Position numbers and translations under genes: made by a program
Assembly (NCBI GenBank): GCA_017455005.1
Contig: JAFTBX010000013.1
Span: 1-46,943 of the forward strand
Reading direction: 5' to 3'
DNA from: Lachnospiraceae bacterium
Lineage (GTDB): Bacteria > Bacillota > Clostridia > Lachnospirales > Lachnospiraceae
Length of the DNA: 46,943 nt
The notes under the pieces: model-generated
What the model saw: only the letters and a program-made list of their open reading frames with translations
Told to the model about the DNA's origin: nothing
Databases searched by the model: none
In this document: in pieces, positions 14,815 to 21,748 of the stretch
Layout: each line of letters begins with the position of its first letter
Numbering within the stretch: position 1 is the stretch's first letter

Positions 14815-17139
14815 TCAGCCGCAGATCCCGAGCGCCTTCAGGACCTCCGCAGTTTCACTGACCGGCACGATCTCCAACGCCCCGCGGACTTCCTCCGCAA
14901 CGTCCTTGAGATCATCCACGTTGTCCTTCGGTATAAATACTTTCTTCACGCCTGAACGCTGTGCCGCCATCAGTTTCTCCGGAAGACCGCCGATTGGATT
15001 GACTCCGCCCTGCAGGGATACTTCGCCGGTCATCGCCACCGTCGGCGGTACCGCGACGCCACTGATAAGGGATGCAAGCGCCGTCGTCAGTGTAATGCCG
15101 GCAGACGGTCCGTCCTTGGGTGTTGCACCATCAGGCACATGGATATGCAGGTCGTTTGTCTTAAAGGCTTCCGCCTTATCCGGGAACATGTCCTTGACCA
15201 GGCTTACCGCGATCTGCGCGGATTCCTTCATAACATCGCCGAGCTGTCCGGTGATCGTTACCTTACCGTCGCCCTTGGTCAGCATGGTCTCAATATACAG
15301 GATATCGCCGCCGACAGAGGTCCATGCAAGGCCTGTAACAACGCCCGGTTTCGCGGTTTCCCTGACGTTCTTCTGACGGATCGGATGCGCGTCCATATAT
15401 TCACTGAGATTCTCCGGGGTGATCGTGATCACGGAAGTCTGCGCAGATTCCTCAGTTGCCTCCTGCTTTTCTTTTACAGACTGCTGCTCTTCCCGCACAA
15501 GACGGACTGCCGCGCTCCGGCAAAGAAGATCCATGCGTTTCTTAAGTCCTCTGACGCCGGCTTCTCTTGTGTACTCCGAGATCACCTTATCGATCGTCTC
15601 ATCACTGATCTTAAGTCTGTCCGGGCTGATTCCGACCGCATCCATCGCCTTTGGAAGCAGGTGACGTTTCGCGATCTCCATCTTCTCGATCGGGGTATAT
15701 CCCTGGAACGGGATCACTTCCATACGGTTTAAAAGCGGCTCCGGTATCGTATCCATCGTATTGGCCGTGCAGATAAAGAACACGTCGGACAGGTCATACG
15801 GAACATTGAGATAATGATCCGTAAAGGAGAAGTTCTGCTCCGGATCCAATACTTCCAAAAGAGCGCTCGCGGGATCGCCGTTGTAGGACTGGGAAAGCTT
15901 ATCCACCTCATCCAGAACCATAACCGGATTGGATACGCCTGCCTTGCGAATGCCGTCAATGATACGTCCCGGCATGGAACCGATATACGTCCTTCTGTGA
16001 CCGCGGATGTCTGCCTCGTCGCGGACTCCGCCGAGGGAGACTCGTACATACTCCCTTCCGAGCGCCTTGGCAATGCTTTGACCGATACTGGTCTTGCCTG
16101 TACCGGGAGCACCCACAAAGAGAAGGATGGATCCTGCCTGTTTTCCGGTCAGCTGCATAACGGCAATCTGTTCGATGATCCTCTTTTTGACCTTCTCGAG
16201 ACCGAAATGATCCGCCTCAAGGATCTTCTCCGCCTCATCCAGTCCGATGACTCTTCCCTCTTCCTTCTTCCAGGGAAGCGCGGTCAGAAGCTCCAGGTAG
16301 TCTGTGAGCATGCCGGTCTCTGCGCTCGAACTTCCTTCTGATTTGAGACGGTTTAAGACTCTCCTTCCTTCCGCCCGGGCAGTCTCATTCATCTCCGACT
16401 CTTCCAGCTTGATCTCAAGCTTCCTGAGATCGGAGACATTTTCCGGATGCATGTCATCCAGTTCCTTCTGCAGATACTCCATCTGCTTTTTGATTGCGTT
16501 TTCCTTATAGATCTTCTGATAGTCTTCTTCCTGCGCGGTTCTTGCCTTCGCCCTGACCTTAATGATCTCCAGGTTCTCATAGAGCATCTTCTCGATCATG
16601 TCAAAGCGCTTCTGCTGACTGTCCTCCGCAAGGATCGCATAACGCTCCTCATTTTCGAGCGACACCCACGGTGAGAAAGCACCCGCGATTTCGCCGATGT
16701 TATGCCATGCGTCAACGATGCTGCTCATGCCGGCGCCCCACTGGAAGTCCTCTGAAATCTTCGAGATCTCCTTTTTCAGCGCGGCAAGTCTGGTTTCCGC
16801 GTACTCCGGATCCAGATCCTCGATATCCCAGCGTTTCTCAACGACGATATCGATGCTGTGATCCATGAATACCGTGATCTCCTTGATATCCACACGGTTC
16901 TGCAGATGGATCGTCAGATATCCGTTTTCGTTGACTTCATTGATAATGCCGGTGATACCGATCGGATAAAAGCTGTCGTTCTTCAGCTCCTCCTTGCGCA
17001 TGTCTTCTTTCGTAATGATCAGCGTGACCCGGTCGTCCGACTTGGGATAGCGTCCGGTCAGCTTCTGATACATGGAACTCTTCAAATATATGATCGCATC
17101 AGGTACTGCGATAATGTTATGAACAGGTAAAACAGCCAT
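14815..17139 (-). CDS. lon: ATP-dependent Lon protease
   Basis: A 774-residue cytoplasmic AAA+ protease. The N-terminal substrate-binding region (1-200) leads to a coiled-coil (200-270), the AAA+ module with Walker A GAPGTGKT (343-350) and Walker B VMVLDEVDKLS, and the C-terminal protease with the Ser-Lys dyad (Ser in PKDGPSAG, Lys in GGLPEKLMAAQ). It degrades damaged and short-lived regulatory proteins. The ATG at 17139 has AAAGGAG. It is monocistronic. Its promoter overlaps a CIRCE operator, so HrcA and heat shock should control it; Lon in many Firmicutes is under other controls, so this is worth noting. Confidence 0.97.
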   Translation of the reverse strand: MAVLPVHNIIAVPDAIIYLKSSMYQKLTGRYPKSDDRVTLIITKEDMRKEELKNDSFYPIGITGIINEVNENGYLTIHLQNRVDIKEITVFMDHSIDIVVEKRWDIEDLDPEYAETRLAALKKEISKISEDFQWGAGMSSIVDAWHNIGEIAGAFSPWVSLENEERYAILAEDSQQKRFDMIEKMLYENLEIIKVRAKARTAQEEDYQKIYKENAIKKQMEYLQKELDDMHPENVSDLRKLEIKLEESEMNETARAEGRRVLNRLKSEGSSSAETGMLTDYLELLTALPWKKEEGRVIGLDEAEKILEADHFGLEKVKKRIIEQIAVMQLTGKQAGSILLFVGAPGTGKTSIGQSIAKALGREYVRVSLGGVRDEADIRGHRRTYIGSMPGRIIDGIRKAGVSNPVMVLDEVDKLSQSYNGDPASALLEVLDPEQNFSFTDHYLNVPYDLSDVFFICTANTMDTIPEPLLNRMEVIPFQGYTPIEKMEIAKRHLLPKAMDAVGISPDRLKISDETIDKVISEYTREAGVRGLKKRMDLLCRSAAVRLVREEQQSVKEKQEATEESAQTSVITITPENLSEYMDAHPIRQKNVRETAKPGVVTGLAWTSVGGDILYIETMLTKGDGKVTITGQLGDVMKESAQIAVSLVKDMFPDKAEAFKTNDLHIHVPDGATPKDGPSAGITLTTALASLISGVAVPPTVAMTGEVSLQGGVNPIGGLPEKLMAAQRSGVKKVFIPKDNVDDLKDVAEEVRGALEIVPVSETAEVLKALGICG

Positions 17140-17257
17140 ACATCTACTCCTTTCACTGTTTATCTCCGGCTCCCGTACAAAGGTCCGAGGCGGTACGGAC
17201 GGCAGCGTCAGTCATCCTGATACAGACAGACGCCCAGTGTTTATGGAACCAAACATA

Positions 17258-17286
17258 ACAATATCACTTTTGTTAGCACTCGTCAA
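17258..17286 (-). promoter_or_regulatory. Sigma-A promoter of lon
   Basis: TTGACG (17281-17286), a 17-base spacer and TATTGT (17258-17263) on the minus strand. The -35 lies inside the CIRCE element. The leader would be about 110 bases. Confidence 0.75.
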
Positions 17287-17299
17287 TATTGAGTGCTAT
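17273..17299. promoter_or_regulatory. CIRCE element (HrcA operator)
   Basis: TTAGCACTC, a 9-base spacer and GAGTGCTAT: one mismatch in eighteen to the canonical TTAGCACTC-N9-GAGTGCTAA. It covers the -35 of the lon promoter, so HrcA binding would block initiation. Confidence 0.92.
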
Positions 17300-17472
17300 T
17301 AAAAATTTATAAACTTCTCTCCTCATACTGATGTCCTCGTGCCACAGCACTCGGACCAAAAGTGCCAGAGAAATAGACAAAAGGATGAAGACAGAAATGT
17401 TTTCTTTCTAGCTTTCAGCATAGCTTTCCTTCTTTGAAGAGGAACTCAACGCAGCTTCCTGCGTTATCACAT

Positions 17473-17697
17473 ATGTTTCAGGATATGGTAGAAGCCGAAA
17501 TGAGCTACAATGCCATCTGGAATGACGCAAAGACCCTTCAGTATCAGCCGGCACTCTTCAACAAAGAAAAGGACCTGTTTCCTCTGATCTGTCCCGATCT
17601 TCCGGAGCTTTGGGACATGATCAGCGTCAGAGAGCCGGACGGCCTGTATTTCTGGCTGGACTCCATTCATAACCATGCCCTGTGCGGCAGGCCATAA
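17473..17697 (+). CDS. Small orphan ORF, unknown (possibly a gene remnant)
   Basis: A 74-residue frame from the ATG at 17473; a TTG at 17434 would make 87. Codon use is like that of real genes here (many third-position C and G) and composition is protein-like (LFNKEKDLFPLICPDLPE; LYFWLDSIHNHALCG). I recognise no family, and no ribosome binding site precedes either start. It may be the surviving end of a larger decayed gene. A strong hairpin follows at 17709-17742. From 17300 to 17472 I see nothing else. Confidence 0.4.
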   Translation: MFQDMVEAEMSYNAIWNDAKTLQYQPALFNKEKDLFPLICPDLPELWDMISVREPDGLYFWLDSIHNHALCGRP

Positions 17698-17708
17698 GCC
17701 AAAACGCC

Positions 17709-17742
17709 AAGAGGAAGAATGAATATGCTCATTCTTCCTCTT
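17709..17742. terminator. Strong hairpin between small ORF and AI-2E gene
   Basis: A perfect 14-bp stem (AAGAGGAAGAATGA with TCATTCTTCCTCTT) around ATATGC. On the minus strand GGCGTTTT follows. Likely terminates the AI-2E transporter transcript and perhaps the plus-strand ORF. Confidence 0.7.
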
Positions 17743-17781
17743 GATATATCTGCTTATCTTCTTGATATAACTGCTTATCTT
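17740..17781. repeat. 21-bp tandem direct repeat, two copies
   Basis: CTTGATATATCTGCTTATC plus TT at 17740-17760 is repeated at once at 17761-17781 with a single T-to-A change. It lies in the 3' region of the AI-2E gene. No function is evident. Confidence 0.8.
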
Positions 17782-17801
17782 CAGCTCTGACAGAAGGCGC
17801 C

Positions 17802-18926
17802 TCAGGCCTTTTTACGGGCAGCTTCCCTCCGCTCGACAAAGTCATGATAAATAAAGTTCAGGATCGCCACAAACGGGATCGCGAGTAAAATGCCGATGAC
17901 GCCGAAGAGCTTGCCGCCGACGATGACGCCGATGACGATCCATACGCCCGGGACGCCGAGCGTGCCGCCGAAGAGTCTCGGCTTGATCACATATCCGTCC
18001 ACCATCTGCAGGATGAACGTAAAGATCAGGAAGATCGCCGCGTCGACCGGTTCGGCGAAGATCAGGATGAACGCGCCGATAAACGCGCCGACAAACGGAC
18101 CGAAGGTGGGCGCCAGGTTGGTGATGGCGACAACGACGGAGATCAGGACCGCATAGGGCATGCCGGTGATCAGCATGAAGATCGCGTTGATGATGCCGAC
18201 GATGATTGCGTCCAGTACGTCACCTACAACATACTTGCCCATAATCACGTTGCAGCGGCTCATAAAGTTGAGCAATGATGCATAGCGTTTCTCATTGATC
18301 AGGCAGCGGCAGAGACGATCGATCCCGCCCAGCATTGCCTCTTTATCGGAGAGGAAATACAGTGTCAGGATCACGCCGATCAGGATATTGATGGACTTGC
18401 CGCCCACGGAGAATGATCCGTTGATGATCTTGTTGGCGTTGCGCGAAAGAAGGCTGGCGATCTCGTTCAGGATGTTGTCACTGAACGCGGTGATGCCGCT
18501 GATGTCAAGATTCATTTCCTTCGCCTGATTCGCAAAATCCTGCAGCAGACCGCTCAGCTTCGCTGAGTAAAAGTTGATATTGGCAACAAACTGAATAACG
18601 GAAGCCACGATCTGAGGGACCAGCAGACTGATCAGCAGTCCGAGGAGCACTGCGATCAGCACCAGGGAGATAATCATCGCCAGGTTATAGCGCAGCCTGT
18701 CATGATGGATCCCGCTCAGCAGATGCAGCTCAAACCACTGGATCAGCGGCGTCACCAGATACGCGATGATGATGCCGATGATAATAGGCTCCAGGACTCT
18801 TAAGAAAGCGCCTATGGCACCGAAGAATCCGGTTATATGACTGAAAAAGAGGTAAACAAATACCGCCGAACAGCTTGCGATCGTATATGGTACCCATTTG
18901 CCTTCAAAAAAGGTCTTTCTGTTCAT
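17802..18926 (-). CDS. AI-2E family transporter (PerM/YdiK-like)
   Basis: A 374-residue integral membrane protein of the AI-2E transporter family. Eight or so hydrophobic segments flank a more polar central part (about 130-200) that is typical of the family. The signature region VAITNLAPTFGPFVGAFIGAF and the C-terminal DGYVIKPRLFGGTLGVPG are clear. Relatives are implicated in export of signals or in Na+/H+ exchange, so the substrate is open. The ATG at 18926 has GGCGGAG six bases upstream; a start ten codons earlier lacks one. It lies 51 bases downstream of ohrR on the same strand and may be under that regulator. Confidence 0.9.
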   Translation of the reverse strand: MNRKTFFEGKWVPYTIASCSAVFVYLFFSHITGFFGAIGAFLRVLEPIIIGIIIAYLVTPLIQWFELHLLSGIHHDRLRYNLAMIISLVLIAVLLGLLISLLVPQIVASVIQFVANINFYSAKLSGLLQDFANQAKEMNLDISGITAFSDNILNEIASLLSRNANKIINGSFSVGGKSINILIGVILTLYFLSDKEAMLGGIDRLCRCLINEKRYASLLNFMSRCNVIMGKYVVGDVLDAIIVGIINAIFMLITGMPYAVLISVVVAITNLAPTFGPFVGAFIGAFILIFAEPVDAAIFLIFTFILQMVDGYVIKPRLFGGTLGVPGVWIVIGVIVGGKLFGVIGILLAIPFVAILNFIYHDFVERREAARKKA

Positions 18927-18977
18927 AAATAACTCCGCCTGATCAGAAATAAACAATTGCCGTTTTCAGTACCCGGA

Positions 18978-19436
18978 TTAATTCTCCGGTACTTCAAGCA
19001 GCTTATAAAGAAGCCGGTAAAGAACAGCGGCGTCCTCTCCGGGTACAGACAGGCAGCCCCCGACGCTGAACGGGATGTCCTTAGCGTCTTCTCTGAGTGC
19101 CATGCCCTTTTCGGTAATGCTGACCTTTACGACACGTTCATCCTGCTCAGAACGTTTACGCACCACATAGCCGTCTTTTTCCATCTTCTTGATCAGCGGC
19201 GTGATCGTGCCGTTGTCCAGATAAAGCTTCCGGCAGATCTCTCCGACGGTAGCCTCCCTGCACTCCCACAGAACAAGGAACACCAGATACTGCGTATAGG
19301 TGATGCCCAGGGGTTTCAGAAACGGATTGTACTGATTAATTACTTTGCGTGCACATGCATACAGCGGAAAGCACAGCTGGTTTTCAAGTTTCAGCTGCGG
19401 GTAATCCTCCGCTGTCTGCTGCTGTTTTTCCTTCAT
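18978..19436 (-). CDS. ohrR: OhrR-type MarR family redox regulator
   Basis: A 152-residue winged-helix repressor. The segment KLENQLCFPLYA with Cys22 matches the redox-sensing cysteine region of Bacillus subtilis OhrR, and TYTQYLVFLVLWE, LYLDNGTITPLIKKME and RKRSEQDERVV match its helices and wing. OhrR proteins leave DNA when the cysteine is oxidised by organic peroxides. I chose the ATG at 19436 because GAGGAGAGAG precedes it; the ATG at 19463 has only a poor site. There is no ohr peroxidase gene in the window; the divergent gene is mscS and the downstream gene an AI-2E transporter, so its target may differ. Confidence 0.9.
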   Translation of the reverse strand: MKEKQQQTAEDYPQLKLENQLCFPLYACARKVINQYNPFLKPLGITYTQYLVFLVLWECREATVGEICRKLYLDNGTITPLIKKMEKDGYVVRKRSEQDERVVKVSITEKGMALREDAKDIPFSVGGCLSVPGEDAAVLYRLLYKLLEVPEN

Positions 19437-19493
19437 CTCTCTCCTCGCTTTATCCGGACTCATATGAGCCCCGCAATGCTTAGAACCATTTCT

Positions 19494-19521
19494 ATTTTAT
19501 CAAACACATATCGCTTGTCAA
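19494..19521 (-). promoter_or_regulatory. Promoter of ohrR
   Basis: TTGACA (19516-19521), a 16-base spacer and TAAAAT (19494-19499) on the minus strand. Confidence 0.7.
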
Positions 19522-19556
19522 TGGAAGTGCTGTTAAATTTTATCCGCTTGTGTTAA

Positions 19557-19575
19557 AATCAATATATATTTGATT
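19557..19575. promoter_or_regulatory. Candidate OhrR/MarR operator
   Basis: AATCAATATATATTTGATT: 6-bp arms AATCAA and TTGATT around a TATATAT core, in the intergenic region shared by ohrR and mscS. Size and AT-rich dyad suit a MarR-family dimer. The link to OhrR is inferred from position only. Confidence 0.5.
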
Positions 19576-19626
19576 CATTTCCAATTATAGATTTTTTCAA
19601 ACCGAAGCATCAGAAGGAGGATCTTT

Positions 19627-20430
19627 ATGGCAAATATTGCATTACTGGGCGAATATGCATCAGGACTTATTTGGAACGTAGTGGCAGCCATTATCATCTA
19701 TCTGGTCGGTAAACGGCTGATCGCGCTCGCGCTCAATGGCGTTGAGAAGGCCACCTCCAAGGCAGGCACGGACGAGACCCTCGCGAAGTTCCTGCGCTCG
19801 GTCGTCAAGATCGGTCTTTACGTCCTGTTAGTCTTCATCATTGTATCCCAGCTCGGCGTCAATACGGCTTCCCTGATAACAGTACTAGGATCTGCTGCCC
19901 TGGCTGTCGGCCTTGCTCTGCAGGGGTCTCTCGCCAACTTTGCAGGCGGCGTCCTGATCCTGCTCACGCGGCCCTTTAAGGTCGGCGACTATATCGTCAC
20001 CGGTCTCGGAGAAGGTGAAGTCGAAGAGATCAACCTGGTCTGCACCAAGCTGCTTACGAAAGATAAGAAGGTCGTCATCATTCCGAACAGCGCGATCTCC
20101 GCAGCGCCGATTACCAACTGCTCCACCCATCCGATCAGGCGTGTGGATATCTCTGTTCCGATCAGTGCTGACTCCGACGTGACCAAAGCCCGTCAGATCA
20201 TGGAAGACTGCTTCAATGCTCATCCCGATGTCATCAAGGACGGCACCGTCGCTTCTCATCTGGACGATTTTGTGGAAAATGGCGTTACGATCGCTGCATG
20301 CGGCTTTACGGAAGGCTCCAAGTACTGGGCAGTCAAATGGAAGCTCCATGAAGATATCAAAGCAGCATTCTCTGAAGCCGGCATCGTCATTCCCTACAAT
20401 CAGATGGATGTACATGTCAAAAATGACTGA
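19627..20430 (+). CDS. mscS: Small-conductance mechanosensitive channel
   Basis: A 267-residue MscS channel that opens under membrane tension to release solutes during osmotic downshock. Three transmembrane helices lie in the first 125 residues. The pore helix is the Gly/Ala-rich stretch GSAALAVGLALQGSLANFAGG, followed by RPFKVGDYI and the beta domain with VVIIPNSAI, then the alpha/beta C-terminal part. Length is typical. GGAGGATC lies at the right distance from the ATG at 19627. Monocistronic, ending at the hairpin at 20501-20535. Confidence 0.95.
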   Translation: MANIALLGEYASGLIWNVVAAIIIYLVGKRLIALALNGVEKATSKAGTDETLAKFLRSVVKIGLYVLLVFIIVSQLGVNTASLITVLGSAALAVGLALQGSLANFAGGVLILLTRPFKVGDYIVTGLGEGEVEEINLVCTKLLTKDKKVVIIPNSAISAAPITNCSTHPIRRVDISVPISADSDVTKARQIMEDCFNAHPDVIKDGTVASHLDDFVENGVTIAACGFTEGSKYWAVKWKLHEDIKAAFSEAGIVIPYNQMDVHVKND

Positions 20431-20500
20431 GCCGCACCGGCAGATCACAGCTTATAACGCTCAAATTTAAAGACTGTGTATTAAGCACAAACAACGCATA

Positions 20501-20535
20501 AATCCCCGTCTGCGATACTTTCGCAGACGGGGATT
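20501..20535. terminator. Shared hairpin terminator between mscS and convergent operon
   Basis: A perfect 15-bp stem (AATCCCCGTCTGCGA with TCGCAGACGGGGATT) and a TACTT loop. T-runs on both sides are weak, but the convergent placement supports a terminator. Confidence 0.75.
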
Positions 20536-20562
20536 CTCTCTCTCCTAAGTGTATATGGTGTG

Positions 20563-21060
20563 TTACTCAAGCACCATCACCGCGGCAAACAGCGGCAAAA
20601 CAGCGCTGACGGTGTTGGCAGCGACAGAGTATATAAGCAGGCGCTTTCTGCTCGTAGTCTGATAGATCCGGGTATAGATCAGGTATTCCAGGAGAATGAC
20701 GATGATCTCTCCCACCAGGATATAGCCGATGTAGCTCATCTCCATGATGTAGCAAAAAACGATCAGGAGCAGGTTGAAGGCCAGGTTGCTCACGAGGTTG
20801 ACCGGGATGACCCACCAGACAGGCTTCAGCCGGAATATGAGCGCGATCAGAAGCTCCAGTACGATCGTGATCAGGGACGCAGCCCCGAGCAGGGCCATAA
20901 ACACGATCATCTCCACAACGGTCCCGCCGCCGGTATTTGTTGTGCCGGGTTCCGGGACCGGCGCATTCGCAAACGCGCTTTGAGGAAGCAGCAGCACCAG
21001 GGCAAAAGCCAGACACAGGGCAATACAATTCATCCGTTCCGTAAAGCGCAGTCTTTTCAT
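20563..21060 (-). CDS. Small membrane protein with signal peptide, unknown
   Basis: 165 residues. A signal peptide (positive start, hydrophobic run, cleavage near SAFANA) is followed by a short Pro/Thr/Gly linker and four hydrophobic segments (about 48-72, 80-100, 105-130, 140-165). I recognise no family. GGAGGG precedes the ATG at 21060. Last gene of the partner-switching cluster, 48 bases after the HATPase-like gene. It might be a membrane output or sensor component, but nothing in the sequence proves it. Confidence 0.75.
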   Translation of the reverse strand: MKRLRFTERMNCIALCLAFALVLLLPQSAFANAPVPEPGTTNTGGGTVVEMIVFMALLGAASLITIVLELLIALIFRLKPVWWVIPVNLVSNLAFNLLLIVFCYIMEMSYIGYILVGEIIVILLEYLIYTRIYQTTSRKRLLIYSVAANTVSAVLPLFAAVMVLE

Positions 21061-21108
21061 GGCTTTAATCCCTCCATCTGTGACAATCTGCAGCCGTCTG
21101 ACCGCCGG

Positions 21109-21735
21109 TCAGACAAACGATTTATAGACGATCATTTCCACCGTATCTTTCATAATACCGACCTGTACATCATCCGCAATGTTTGCGATGACAGACTTTT
21201 CAAGCTCATCCCATGCCTCGGCAGCTTCTTCGTTTTCTTCCTTTGCTTCTTCCACGCTGTCGCGGTATTTCTGCAGTGACCAGGTATATATAGACTGCAG
21301 CATTACCGGGTCTTCGCCGCCCATTGCGCCGTAGTCCAGCATCGGGATGCCGCTCTTCGCCTCGATCTTACCGGTCTCATCATAATTCTGCAGCCCGATC
21401 TCAACCATTTCCCGGATCTTGCCCATAATGCCGACCGCGGAAATGTTCTTGCCGGAAGTAGAGACCGACATCAGCTCTTCTCTTTTGTCGAGATCGATCT
21501 CGGCACGGCTGGTCAGATGAAGCCTCACTTCACGTGAATTTCCGTCGATCCAGAAGACCGACTGCGTCGGTTCCGCAACAGCCCTGACCATACCGAGCAT
21601 TTCCTCCGCCAGTAATCTCACATGAATGCCTGCTTTATGACTGAGCTTTTCATACTCTGAAAAGCGCTCCGTCTCATTCAGAGCCTTTTCCATGCCGGCA
21701 CCGCTGTTGCTGACAAAGATTTTATCTGTTTCCAT
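21109..21735 (-). CDS. Possible degenerate GHKL/HATPase-like protein
   Basis: A 208-residue soluble acidic protein. The part LSHKAGIHVRLLAEEMLGMVRAVAE, followed by FWIDGNSREVRLHLTS, resembles the N-box helix and next strand of a GHKL ATPase, but the usual asparagine in the N-box and a clear G1 DxG motif are not visible. The C-terminal half is rich in Glu and helical. It starts 13 bases after the STAS-kinase-HATPase gene, with AAAGGAAC as binding site, so it is in the same operon. It may be a second, non-catalytic switch partner. The family assignment is tentative. Confidence 0.55.
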   Translation of the reverse strand: METDKIFVSNSGAGMEKALNETERFSEYEKLSHKAGIHVRLLAEEMLGMVRAVAEPTQSVFWIDGNSREVRLHLTSRAEIDLDKREELMSVSTSGKNISAVGIMGKIREMVEIGLQNYDETGKIEAKSGIPMLDYGAMGGEDPVMLQSIYTWSLQKYRDSVEEAKEENEEAAEAWDELEKSVIANIADDVQVGIMKDTVEMIVYKSFV

Positions 21736-21748
21736 AAAGGTTCCTTTC

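Noticed and set aside
17740..17781. CRISPR array
   Set aside because: Only two directly adjacent copies with no spacer between them.
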